Shown piece by piece: positions 1-11,290 of a stretch of 64,000 nucleotides of DNA (position 1 is its first letter; each line of letters starts with the position of its first letter). A program made the position numbers and the translations under genes. This DNA is from Atherix ibis. Lineage: Eukaryota > Arthropoda > Insecta > Diptera > Athericidae. Location: NCBI GenBank assembly GCA_958298945.1, contig OY282607.1, forward strand, positions 75,074,868 through 75,138,867, written 5' to 3'. Under the pieces are notes generated by a model. It made no database searches, was not told the DNA's origin, and was given only the letters and a program-made list of their open reading frames with translations.

Positions 1-430
1 CGTATAACAAGCCCATTGGGGAAAATTTCTTATAAAAATAAAGTATTTTTAGAAAATTGTTGATAATGTGGAGCGATTGTGGGCTCTGGCTAGATCAGGC
101 ATTCGATTAGCAGTGAGTTAAATTTGAATAGTTTTACCATTCATTAGATTTTTACTCAAGAATTGGTCATGAGAAACGTGTATGCCAAGATGCTGCCAAA
201 AATCCTCACGATTGAACGTAAAGACAGTCGGAACAATGTGTGCCTTGACCGTCTCGACAGAACTGAAAATTCAGTAGTGTGATTACTGGTGCCCGAAATT
301 AAAAAAACTCATAAAAGAGCGTTATTTTTGTACGGTCGATAATATCCGAAGGAGTGTAATGGAGGAGCTAATAGCGATTCCAGTTGAAGCCTGTCATTAC
401 TGCAATGAAGAGTGTAATGGCTGATTTATA
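1..430 (+). pseudogene. decayed mariner transposase relic
   Basis: Translation in shifting frames gives mariner-like pieces. Near 160-260 the peptide MRNVYAKMLPKILTIERKD matches the mariner segment that follows the helix-turn-helix domains. Near 345-410 there is a C-terminal-like piece, MEELIAIPVEACHYC. Around 10-30 the DNA resembles the relics near 7390 and 35640 (a GCCCATTGGGGAAA-type word). There are many stops and frameshifts, and no catalytic aspartates survive in readable form. The left part lies outside the window. The family assignment is an inference from motif order; an old non-functional copy is fairly sure. Confidence 0.5.
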
Positions 431-480
431 GCTGCCCAACGAAATTAGTTTAAATGATATACTAATGTTTTATGATAATT

Positions 481-3379
481 AATTAAAGTGGTTGAAAAAA
501 AAGTCTCATTACTTTTCAGCTACACTGTTTTAATATAATGGACAAACTGTAGGGCCTAGAATTTAATAGACACTAATTAACCTCATAGAACTTAATTTTA
601 AAAGTCGATGCTGTTTTGATTAAAGCATTTTAATTAAAGATAAAGATTTTTTTATACAATAATCGTATTCATATATACATAGTTTGCCAAATTTCCAGAA
701 TATTTTGTTTTAATGCATCCATACTGATAAAATTATCCTAACCAAACAACTAAGCATTTCAATTTTTAAAAATTTAATTTTTGTTTTTGTTAAGGTCAAA
801 ATTATAGTAAAATAGTTCTTGTTTTTTTTTTAACTGACTTATAGTCTACAATTGTACAAGCGAGAACATGTATATATTCCGTATTTTGCCACTGTTAAAG
901 TGCAATAATACTTTCTTATATCAAAGCAATTTATATAAGCTTTGCAGAAAAAAATTTGCTAATAAATTAGCAGACGACTAAACTCAAATCCGGTACCGAA
1001 ATATGGAAATAGAAATTCTCGGTATCCTCAGAACTGTCTATTCTCAGATCCGCTTTTAAAGTGGTAGTCAAATCCTCAGGATGGTTAGTGGGTCAATTAT
1101 TTTCAAATGTTTGTTTGATTGATTATATTTTGATAATGATAAATTGTGCTTGAAGACTTCTGTGGCTAAATGGTGAGAAAATACATATTGAAGTATTATA
1201 TTGGTAAGCACATCTTGCAAAATAGTGTCCTTAGATGACAACGGATTGTGTTTATTGAGTCATGTGGGTTACTTCCAACTAAAAGTAGCTTCAACCACGT
1301 CGATCATGTGCTGACAGAGTATTGCCAGTTTTCTAATTTGATAACTAATAAATACATTCAAATGGAAATATCGATAAGAATTCGATAAGGATTATTCAAT
1401 AATGTATGAAACAATTACTAGGGTTTATTTTTAAAAAGGAAAAAGGATAAATAATTAAATATCGGAGAAAATATCTGAAAGATATAAATGCACAGTCAGG
1501 GATTAAGATGGGAAATCTAATTAAATGGTGATTATAGCTACTAAGTGACTATATCGCTAAGCGTTCCCAAAACTTACATTTGCAATTGGATTTACCTTTT
1601 TATTCTATTTGGATTAAGATAAAACAAACAATTATTGCAAAATTAACAGATCTGTGAAATCGAATTATGCAGAAAATGTTTATGGAAAGGGAAAGCTGTT
1701 GTATAGAATAGATTGCAAAAAACGACGGGAACAGTTCGACTTGCGTTACAGGTGCTTTGATTATTTTGTTGAGTAATCCATCAACATGATATTATTTCGT
1801 TACTTATAAGAATGATAATAATGGTGCACTAAACATCACAGGCAGGCATCATAATTATAATATATAAAATATATAGGAATAAAATTGCAACGTGAGTTAC
1901 AGGTGCAGTTTGCTTCAAAATTTTAAAATAACAAACAGAAATTTTGTTATACTTGGAAATATGTACTATTGGCTTTGGTTCGTAATTAAATATATAAGTT
2001 TTGATATATATTACTAATTAAAAAAGCATATAAATAAACTATTATTTAATTTGGTTTGACTCTGTATAAACTATTATGTTATTTATTTATTTATCACTAT
2101 ACGAGTAGATTTTTTCAATATTCGATCATAAAAAGTATTGTCAAGAAAAAAATAGCCCAATCAAATTTAAATATACAAATATAATTAATATTTTAAATAA
2201 AATTTTAAATTTCTATAATTTTAAAAAAAACGAGCTTATTTTTGTCATTAAATGTAAATCACATAAACCATTTTTTTGAATTTAAAATTTTTTAAGATTT
2301 AATCTTTGTCTTCAAATTAATGCGCTTATTTCTTACTGAATATAAATATTAATAAAATGGCTTATTTTGTATTCATATACTAGGAAAACGATTAAATTAT
2401 AAAGTATTTTCATCAAAATTGCTTAAAGAATTTTTAATATACAATAAAATATAATATTCCTCTGTCTTTACAAAATCATTTTAATAATAAATTAATTTAT
2501 TCAAAAGAAAAATTCAAAAATCTATTCAAAACCTATTTAAAATTTAATCACGTAATTTAATTCAATTTTCTACTAAAACTTTTATTTGATAATATGAAAG
2601 TAAAACGTGTAGAAATGAAATAAATAAAATTTTAATAGCTTTCCATATTACACGCTATTAACGATGATTTCTTAATTACAGCACGTTTATTTGATCTTCA
2701 TGTGGTATGCTGGTAGTTTTAGTAAATTTCATATAAAATTCATTGAAATCATATGATATTATATCATGCTATTATATTACAGTAAATATTTAAATAATAA
2801 AAAAAATTGGATTATGTTTGAACAACGTTAAATGTTATAACATTTAATTCGCTTTATTTTAACAGAACTAAAGGAAAAACTGAGTGCTAGGAAACACGTG
2901 TAAATTTGACGATAAACACGTTCTGTGTACATTTCTTGTTGACATTTTGTCATGTTATTTTATATCTCCTACCACCATACTTGTATATTTTATATAATAA
3001 ACGAATCTGGCTATTTACAAATTATATGTTTACAAAATGTTCATTCTCTTTAAGTATAAATAACATTTCAAATGATTAACATATTATTTAGATTATTTAA
3101 AAATCCCATTAATTCCTTGTTATTTTTTTAAATAATTTATTATAATTGCACATTTTATTTTAATTCATAATTATTACTGAGATTATCAATGTAACTCTTG
3201 TTTCTCTCTATACGAAAGGTATACTTTAATAATAAAAATTGTATTATGAAACTTATTAAAAATTGGTCTGTTTAATATATAGTTCTGTTTAATAATTTTT
3301 AAGCAATCGTTTGAATACTAAAGACGATTCTTCCCTCAATATATTATTTGTATTTGCCCAATCATACTTGGCTCCATCC
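481..3379. other. AT-rich spacer, no gene seen
   Basis: Long AT-rich DNA with homopolymer runs and no convincing reading frame. Two slightly GC-richer patches (about 1000-1085 and 1235-1330) may be unrecognisable transposon debris. I see no splice-framed coding segment, RNA gene or inverted-repeat-bounded element. Confidence 0.5.
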
Positions 3380-3429
3380 TCTAAAATATTCAAATATCCA
3401 ATATGCCAATCTATCCTAATATGTCCTTG

Positions 3430-3900
3430 ACTCTAATACAGATAATACAGCCTACTTTATATCTAGGAAAAATCACAAACATTCTCCGAAAATTTTCTCC
3501 AAAATTTTTCAAAACCAAATTCAAATCCTCTAGAACTAAACTTAGAGAAATGCTTGTCATGGAACTCACACATAAGACTTAAAAGAGTAGAACTAAAAAG
3601 ACGACACCGCCAACTACTTCGACTAACTATTGTATACTTTTATACAATAGCCTACTGAAACCAATATGGACTAACGAACTAGAGTTCTGGAGCACTAGAA
3701 AGTCTTCTATTTTACGTCAAATCCTATCCATTCAGTCAAAAATACTTCGTAAAATTGTCGATGATCCGTTTTATGTTCACAATAGTGCTATTCATCGTGA
3801 TCTTCAAGTTTCATATAATTGCGGTATGATCAACTCTCGTTATTAAAAGTTGCATTCTCATTTTTTAATTATACTAATCCTCTTATTTGAGAACTATGGT
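3430..3900 (+). pseudogene. jockey-like reverse transcriptase relic (palm to C-terminus)
   Basis: A decayed piece of non-LTR retrotransposon ORF2. Near 3437 the peptide DNTAYFIS corresponds to the YADD catalytic box, with the second Asp as Asn. From about 3536 frames alternate through the region after the polymerase: SWNSHIRLKRVEL, then LLKPIWTNELEFW, then SIQSKILRKIVDDPFYV. The same order and wording recur at 16134-16430, so the two relics are related. The fragment is 5'-truncated with stops and frameshifts. A mariner end begins about 290 bp downstream. Jockey group is inferred from this C-terminal signature. Confidence 0.7.
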
Positions 3901-4187
3901 CCGCTTTCTTCCCTAGAAACACACATCGATGACTTAGGAATAATAATAACTTTTTGTACACTCGAACAGCAGAAACTTCAATGGATATTTACTTCCCATA
4001 ATCCTTATTAAAATTCTGAAAAAGGATTACTTCCCATATGCTGTTATCTTAAAGCTCTAAAGCTCGTGATCATTTCTCATCGGAGTTTCTGAAATCAGTA
4101 TTGCGTTTACGAAACTACACATCAGCAATTCTGAATAAATGTAATAAAGCTAAATATATTTTCAATAATAGACTTACGAAAGGTATA

Positions 4188-5506
4188 CCACCTTGAGTGT
4201 GGCGCTCCCATCGTTCCGATTTGAGTTCTGTTTTTTTTTTAAGTTGGTACATCTGTTGTTGATATTCCCTCTAAATGTTAGCGTCATACGAGTAGCTTGA
4301 CATTTGCAAAAGTTACGTAGCCAAGAGTACATCTACCTCTGTGTGTGTTGGCGATTTTTTATAATTTTAGAAATGGATTTAAATTTGCAACAACGAACTT
4401 GTATTAAATTTTGCTTAAAAAACGGATTTAATGGTGCGTGAACGTTGGAAATATTGGAAAAGTGTTTCGGCAACGATTCTCTAAAGAAAACGGTCGTTTA
4501 CCAGTGGCACGAGCGGTTCAAAAGTGGTCGTGAGTCAATCGAAGATGATGAACGCAGTGGTAGACCATCGACATCGAAAACCGACGAAAACATTGATAAA
4601 GTAAAAGAAATGTTGGTCAATAACCGCAAATTAACCATCGGAGAGATAGCGGAGGACTTGATCATTGCATATGGATCCGTCCAAGATATTTTGGTTAATG
4701 ATTTGGGTTTCCGTCGTGTAGCAGAAAAGTTGGTGCCAAAAGAGCTCAATTTCATGCAAAAAAGATACCGTGTTGACGTCGCAAAAGACATGATTTGCGA
4801 GCCTGAATCCGATCCCACATTCATCAAAAGGATCATTACTGGAGACGAGACGTGGGTTTATGAGTACCACACACAATCCAGACATCAGGCAAGTGAATGG
4901 CGTTCACCAAATGAGCCGAGACCAAAAAAACCACGTCGTTTTCAGTCAAAAAAGAAGGCAATACTCACGGTTTTCGTGGATTACAACGGTATAGTGCATA
5001 ATGAATTTTTGCCAGAAGGCCGGAAAGTAAACAAATAGTATTATTTGGGCGTTATGAGACGTTTGCGTGAAGCAATTCACCGAAAGAGACCAGAATTGTG
5101 GGCAGAAAACTCGTGGATTTTGCACCATGATAACGCACCGTCGCACAGTGGTGAATTACCATCATTATTCGTAATTTTTTGATGAAAAATCCAACAAATA
5201 CCATCGAACAACCACCAAATTCACCTGATTAGGCTCCCTGTGACTTCTTTCTGTTCAATCGAGTTAAAAACGATTACAGGGAGCACGTTTCAACAGCCAA
5301 GAGGAAGTAATTAAAAAATCGCAGGAAGCACTGATGGACATACCGAAAACCGAATATAAAAAATGTTTCGAGGATTGGATCAAGCGCTGGCATAAATGTG
5401 TTAAAGTCGATGGGGATTACTTTGAAGGGGACAATATAGATTAAGATGAATAAATTTGTATTTTTAATTTTCTGAATAAATTCCGGTAACTTTTTGATCA
5501 AGGTGG
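4188..5506 (+). mobile_element. mariner element, full length (1319 bp), defective
   Basis: Bounded by short inverted termini reading CCACCTTGA inward from each end, each flanked by the TA target duplication (4186-4187 and 5507-5508). The length is typical of mariner, about 1.3 kb. It contains a single transposase gene with several inactivating changes. Beyond the first nine bases the two ends diverge strongly, so the copy is old or the family has short terminal repeats. It lies just downstream of a jockey-like relic. Confidence 0.85.
4373..5444 (+). pseudogene. mariner transposase, irritans-like, broken
   Basis: The family cuts and pastes mariner DNA using two helix-turn-helix DNA-binding motifs and a DD34D catalytic core. 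The start ATG at 4373 (MDLNLQQRTCIKFC) is followed by an in-frame TGA at 4439. The longest open part (4445-5035) carries WHERFKSGRESIEDD, the SGRPSTSK linker, and ITGDETW with the first catalytic Asp. A TAG at 5036 replaces what should be Gln after EGRKVNK. Then come ILHHDNAP (second Asp), a frameshift near 5150, and SPD with a stop (third Asp), ending in YFEGDNID at 5444. At least three stops and two frameshifts make it dead. The irritans-like assignment is inferred. Confidence 0.85.
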
Positions 5507-5508
5507 TA

Positions 5509-7328
5509 ATCACTTGTTATAATTTATAATTAAGTTAAAAATGAATAAATACAGAAAATATAGAAAAAATCGTTAAACAATAATGAAGAAAGTAAATTCA
5601 ATTATTCTCATATTAATTCATAGTTATTCGGCATCTATAATACGTTTCTAAATATATTAGGTTAAAATGCAATAAAAAGCCACAATCATAATCTAATCAC
5701 TGATGCTAAAGTAAAAACACTATTTATTTGCAATTTCAGACTCAAAATCAGTAGTAAATTAAATTATTTGCACAATATGACCTTACCATACATTATTCTG
5801 TTGAAAAATTCGCTTAACTATGTTATTTTCTATTATGTGTTCAAGCAGATGTTACCTATCTATTTTATGCAAATATGAGTAGATAAAGGAAAGTTCACAT
5901 TTAAATTCGTTTGTACCAGAAAAATATATCAAACTAATATTAAAAATAAATTCAGTTTGAGTGATAACAACTTTTTGAGACTTTGAAATATAAAAAAAAA
6001 TAATTTTTTATTGAAAATATGTATGTAAAACTAGTGTTAAAACCAAAACTTTGTAAACTAACAGCAATAGAAAATATTTTAAGAATATTTTATTAGATAA
6101 CATAAAATAACTATTACTTATAGTCAACTATATCTACAGTCTTATACTCGTATGATGTTTAAAATATTTTTCAATGCTGTTTTTTGTGGGAATAAAAATT
6201 TTAGATGTTTTAGTTTTTAAAATAAAAACTTTTAAAATAAGAATGGTTCCGAATAAAATTCTTTTTATTAAAATATTGTTATAATTATTATATCAATTAT
6301 TGATAAATATATGTATGCAATTAGATCAAGTTTTTTCTATAAATTTTTATAATTTTTTTCTAAAATACTTTTTAATTAAGAGAATAAATTAAAAGAAAAT
6401 AAATAAAAAAAGTGTTAAGAGTAATGTCGGTATTTCAGGGTTTATGTAACCATAAATAAATTGCAAATAAAGTGATTTATATTAAATATATTTATAAGTG
6501 AATAAATCTTTTTCTGTATACAAGCATCTTTTGTTGAGATTGCAAGCCAATAAATAAATCGGGTGTGGAAAAAGATATTGACTACATACAAGCACAAAGA
6601 AAAATGCCTTTGGAAAATTATTTATTGAAACGGATTTACATAGAAAATATATAAGCCCAAAAACAGAATATATTAACAGTAAATTCTGTTTGAAGATAAA
6701 GGAAAATACAAATGTAATTTCAATTATTAATGGCAAAGGTAAGAATTATTTTACTTAGAAAAAAAATCGCTCATTTATTTTTTTCTCGAAAAAGATATGG
6801 ACGGAAATTTAATGTACAACTCTTTCACAATAATGATAGATCATAAAATATATGCACATACCCAAGAATTATTTCATAAAAATTTATATTTCCCACTTTG
6901 AAAGATTTTATTTATAATCGAATAAATGTAAATAAGAAATTATACAAAATGTTTGAATATAAAGTTATCTAAAATATTATAAGGATAATATTTCAATTGG
7001 TTTTATGATAGAATTTAATATTATATTTTTAATTCTTTAATTAGCCACTTAATATTTTACTCCCTACTGGGAGCAGCTGGTGACCATAGTCGTTTCACTA
7101 TTTGGTAGCACTAGAACTTTCTTTCGATTGAATTTATAATTAAAAAATTGAGCAAGATATATAAATTTATTTATGATTATTATAAATGAGATATTATCTT
7201 TATGAAGCCAAATAAACGAAGACTTAAAAAGTAATGAGCCGAAGAATTATGACATAAAAAAGGTGTTTTAACGTCAACAGAGAAAATTGTGTATTTTGGG
7301 TACGATATCTTGTACAAGTTTCCACCTC
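5509..7328. other. AT-rich spacer, no gene seen
   Basis: AT-rich DNA with short homopolymers. Short open stretches occur on both strands, but their composition is that of translated AT-rich DNA (Phe, Leu, Ile, Lys, Asn), with no recognisable motif. Nothing else is supported. Confidence 0.5.
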
Positions 7329-7720
7329 ATCAAATATTGTGTTAAGCTTGGTGAATCGGCAAGTTTAATTTACGAAAATTTACAACGAGCCCATGGGAAA
7401 TAATTTCTTTTCAAAAATAAATGTTGTTCAAGTTTTTCTGTGGCATACAAATTTTTAGAGGGCAGATAAGCAGTGGAAGATGAACCTCGCTAAGAGAAGT
7501 CTTCATTTTCGATAACAGATGGAAAAACCAAGTTATTAGTTTAGAAATCATTAAAAGACCATCAAAAGGGTCCTTCCTTTTTAGAACGGACATTACAGAC
7601 ACTTGGTTGCTCCATCACGCCTACCTATATGTAGGATTTTTTGTCGGAACAAGAGATTCCTGTGGTCCTTCAGCTTCCTTATTAACCTGATCTAAGTCAG
7701 TGTGTCTTTTTTTTATACCA
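7329..7720 (+). pseudogene. internally deleted mariner transposase relic
   Basis: Starts with a clear mariner N-terminus: IKYCVKLGESASLIYENL at 7329, then a stop after AHGK. A second frame gives FLEGR-like sequence followed by VEDEPR near 7455-7490. Soon after come words of the second catalytic region, with LLHHA near 7607 and DFLSEQEIPVVLQ near 7640-7675, corresponding to the segment after HHDNAP. The first catalytic Asp region is absent. The DNA around 7530-7580 and 7637-7656 closely resembles the relic at 35700-35850, which has the same gap. Confidence 0.65.
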
Positions 7721-7787
7721 AAAATAAAATTGAAAGGACTGCTTTCTAGTTGGTTTTTCTGCATAGTTGAAGCTTTTTAGAATTGTA

Positions 7788-8632
7788 CGAGGAAAAAGTA
7801 TCGCGAATTTTGAATTTCCGCGGGTTACGTATATTCGATTTTAGATTTTTTGTGGCGTTATGTTGGTACTCATGTCTCTCACTTATGCCCACAAGTTAGG
7901 CTATTTTGAATGTTCAGTTAATTTCTGACAGCTGCTTTCGACCAAAAACAGCATCGCATTAACATTGCTAAGGAGCTGTTGGACTCTGTCCGCGATGACC
8001 CAAATTTGCTCCAGAGGGTCATAACTGGTGACAAATCATAGGTTTATAGTTATGACGTGGCAACCAAAGCTGCCGCACGAGCCAAGACCTAAAAAAGCGC
8101 GCCAAGTTCGGTCGAATGTGAAGGCTTTGCTTACAGTTTTCTTCGATTGCAGGGGCAGTGTGCATCATGAGTTCTTGCCGCAGAGTAGAACGTCAATAAG
8201 GAATATTACCTGCAAGTTATGCGCAAGTTGCAAGAAGCAATCCGCCCGGATTTGTGGAAGAAAAAAAATTGGGTTTTGCACCATGATAACGCCCCTGCTC
8301 ACGCATCGTTGCTTTTGCACGAATTTTTGGCCAAAAACAACACACTAATAATACCGCAGCCACCGTATTCCCCAGATCTACCCCCCTGTGACTTTTTCTT
8401 GTTCCCGAAACAGATTTTTTGATCCATTTTTTGGAATGGGCAAAAATCGAAGACGAGCCAAAACACGTGCAAGCAAAGCAGCTGTCAGAAATTAACTGAA
8501 CATTCAAAATGGCCTAATTTGGTGGCATAAGTGAGAGACATGAGTACCAGCATAACGACACAAAAAATAGAAAATCGAATATACGTAACCCGCGGAAATT
8601 CAAAATTCGCGATACTTTTTGAACAGATCTCG
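7788..8632 (+). mobile_element. 845-bp deleted mariner with about 150-bp inverted repeats
   Basis: Termini start CGAG and are flanked by TA (7786-7787 and 8633-8634). The two ends are inverted copies over about 150 bp, through the shared words GTATCGCGAATTTTGAATTT and GACAGCTGCTTT. The left copy lacks about ten bases near the tip (ATCTGTTCAA) that are present on the right. Such long repeats are unusual for mariner, where about 30 bp is normal. The interior holds the middle of a mariner transposase; the N-terminal third and the C-terminus have been deleted. A solo end of the same family lies at 26127-26215. Confidence 0.85.
7942..8422 (+). pseudogene. mariner transposase core, truncated at both ends
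   Basis: Begins directly inside the left repeat with DQKQHRINIAKELLDSV, the segment before the first catalytic Asp. ITGDKS follows, with a TAG where Trp is expected (8039). One frame then reads HEPRPKKARQVRSNVKALL, LTVFFDCRGSVHHEFLPQSR. A one-base shift leads to VNKEYYLQVMRKLQEAIR, VLHHDNAPAHAS (second Asp) and PPYSPDLPPCDFFLFPK (third Asp), ending at a TGA at 8420. All three DD34D residues remain, but the DNA-binding domain is gone and two disruptions separate the parts. It cannot make an active protein. Confidence 0.85.
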
Positions 8633-8634
8633 TA

Positions 8635-10203
8635 TAGCTCTGCAAAGGCCCATTTTTTATTTTATTTAATATGTTATTTAAAACTGTTTTAATGCATAAA
8701 CCAAAATAAAATATATTTTTTTAAACAACTTAATATAAAGCATAATTCAGTAAGTTGTTAATAATTTAAACAGTTTTACTGTAAGCAAAAACAAGACTAT
8801 TTGGGAAATATTTATTAAAATTGCAACTTGTAAATATATTTGTTTATAGTGCAAATTAGTTTTCCGATATAATTAGCCTTATATGCGCGTGTACGTGGCC
8901 GTAAAAAGTATTTAAATTTAAAAGTATGGAGTTACTAATTATACTTTTGAGCCTATAAATATATATATGTACATGAGTATATTTATAGTTATGTAGTACA
9001 AAACATGATTCCATTATAGCTGCATTTGGATATCATATTGGTTGTTTACCCTTGAGGGGACTGTTTTTCAGAAACTCTAGGGTTGCATAGGAATAACTGT
9101 GCAAATTACTTTTGTTCTCTTTTAAGCTCTTTCTACCGTACTGAGTCTGGTTGGTCTCATTGATTTTAATAAAGAATACCTGAAAATGAGTGGAATTTCC
9201 GCAGAAAAGTTAATTAACATTTCATGTATGAATGATTATTTTCGCTTATTTTGTGTTATTTTATGATACAAAAATATTGGAATTTATTCTTTATTAAATT
9301 TAATTTATGTGTATTCTTGTATGAAATAAAAGCCATGTCAAACTCTGTATTTTGGACTTAATTTCAATTATATTAACAGTTATATTTTTTTTTTTATAAA
9401 AAAAAGTCTAGAATGAAAAATATTTTATGGAAAATTATTTAAAATGTTTTGTAAATGAGAAAAGTTATGAAGTGTTAACTATTCATAATACGGTGTTGCG
9501 ATTTTTATTCATAAACCCATACTATTTTTTATACATAAATAATATATAGTAGACTGTATATTATTTATGTATAAAAACAGTATGGGTTTATAAAAAATAA
9601 AGCTTAGATGAATTAGTCTAGACTACACATTTTAATCAGCATCGATATAAAAATTTCAATTATTGTATTATTGTAATCTTATGGACATGAACACAATACC
9701 AAAAAAATTAATGTTCACTCGGCGGAGCAAGTCAAATCTGCAATATTTGGTCCTGTTTATTTTCATATTTTTAATTTCTTTTTATAAGGCACCATTGTTG
9801 AAATTGAAATCAAAGCGAAGGTAAATGTATAAATATAGACGTTCATTATATTTAAAAATTGAATAAAGCATAATTTATAAACAAGAAAACAGATCAAAAG
9901 ACGTTCCTCTACTCGTCACAATTGTGTTTAATATTTCGAGTTGAAGTTACTACATATTAGAAAGTTGCAATTGCGTTCCGGGATGGTTTGAACTCAGCAA
10001 ATTTTAGAAAAACTAATTTACAATAAAGAAATCCTTGTTTAATTTCCGATGACTGATTAAAGACTTATTACAATAAGTATGTATTACGATTCACGTAATT
10101 CATTTACTAATTGTAATGAATCACAAATATTTTTAATAGCTTTGGGCACATAAAATATCTATTATATGAAAATAAGATATTGAGTTTTTTCACAACTAAT
10201 TCA
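8635..10203. other. AT-rich spacer with one hairpin
   Basis: No gene recognised. A patch at about 9000-9190 is somewhat GC-richer but has no readable motif. The only structure is the fold-back at 9511-9591. Confidence 0.45.
9511..9591. repeat. fold-back inverted repeat, about 35-nt arms
   Basis: The left arm (9511-9546) starts ATAAACCCATACT and the right arm (9557-9591) ends in its complement, AGTATGGGTTTAT. The spacer is about 10 nt and there are only a few mismatches. No TA or other target duplication was evident, so it is either a tiny hairpin element or a templated fold-back insertion. Confidence 0.8.
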
Positions 10204-11290
10204 TTGGTTTTGTTAATTTTTTTAATAATCTGTATAATATTATATTAAATATAAAAAATGTTACAGCAAATTTTTTGAAAATAATAAAAAATGACGGTTA
10301 ATTTAATTGAGTTGCAAATTCGACAAGTTCATAGCACAAATATCATAGGAATTTTAAAAAAATTTTAATTTCGAAAACTTGTAAAATTTCATAAAAAAAC
10401 AATATGGGTAGGCATACGCTCTGTCCATGGGAGAAAAGAAATTTAATTAATAAAGAATACATAAAAGTTTTGGATATTGCGAAAATTTTAACTTGTTTAA
10501 GAAAAATGGTCTATAATGCAATAAAATTAGTGGAATAAAATCAACATTCGCATAAATAAAAGAAAAACAAAAACTTGATGGAAAAACATTTATTTGTCGT
10601 TAAAAATGCCAAGAATAGCGTCCAAGATACACTTTAAAAACCGCTAAACATTCTGGAGGTAACGTTCAAGTATGGGGTGCATTTTGCTGGTGTGGATTTC
10701 TTAACAAATGCGTCAATTTAAATATTTAGTTATACTAAAAAATTATATGGATGCTTTAATTTTTGATTTGATGCCCATTAATTATACCTTTATGCATGAG
10801 AAAGATACAAAGTACTCTAACTAATTAACTTATTGAAGATAAAGTCAACATATTAAAATGGCTGGCTCAAAGCTCTTACATAAAACCCATTGAACATTTA
10901 TAAAATCATGTAAATATCAATCTTAATAATACAAAATTTGAGAGTTTCGACAAATAATAGCTCGGGATTAAAGAAGCTTAGATTTCAAAGTAGAGATGGC
11001 CGAAGCCTGTGAAGAATATGCCTTTAGGATTTGAAGCTATAACCAATAATAAAGGTTACAGTACGAAATAGGTCTAATACATTAACAATAAATTTAGTTT
11101 ACAAATTATTCTAAAAGATGGTATGTCTTTCTTTCATACAAATTTGTACTATTAACTTGTTCAGCCGATTTTTGCAACTCAATTAAATTAACCCCCATTT
11201 TTTTATTATTCCCGAAAGATTTTGCTGTAACATTTTTATACATGCAATATAATATTATATAGATTACTGAAAAAATTAACAAAATCAACG
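10204..11290 (+). mobile_element. Tc1-like element with about 145-bp inverted repeats
   Basis: The two ends (about 10204-10346 and 11136-11290) are inverted copies. The left reads TTGGTTTTGTTAATTTTTTT near the tip and TTAATTTAATTGAGTTGCAA further in; the right contains the complement of both, with scattered changes. Long terminal repeats are known in some Tc1 subgroups. The interior holds a Tc1-type transposase relic in the + orientation. Exact tips are uncertain because the outermost bases have diverged. Confidence 0.75.
10408..11071 (+). pseudogene. Tc1-like transposase relic (DD34E family)
   Basis: Tc1 transposases carry a paired-like helix-turn-helix region and a DDE core. Here, near 10408-10530, WEKRNLINKEYIKV and CLRKMVYNAIKLV match the N-terminal helices. 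Near 10632 TLKTAKHSGGNVQVWGAF matches the KHGGGxVMVWGCF block. Near 10857 the peptide WLAQSSYIKPIEHL matches WPAQSPDLNPIEHL, which holds the final Glu. The end NNKGYSTK and stop (11069-11071) match the family's usual C-terminus. About 300 bp of the middle is missing and frames shift repeatedly, so the gene is dead. Confidence 0.75.
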
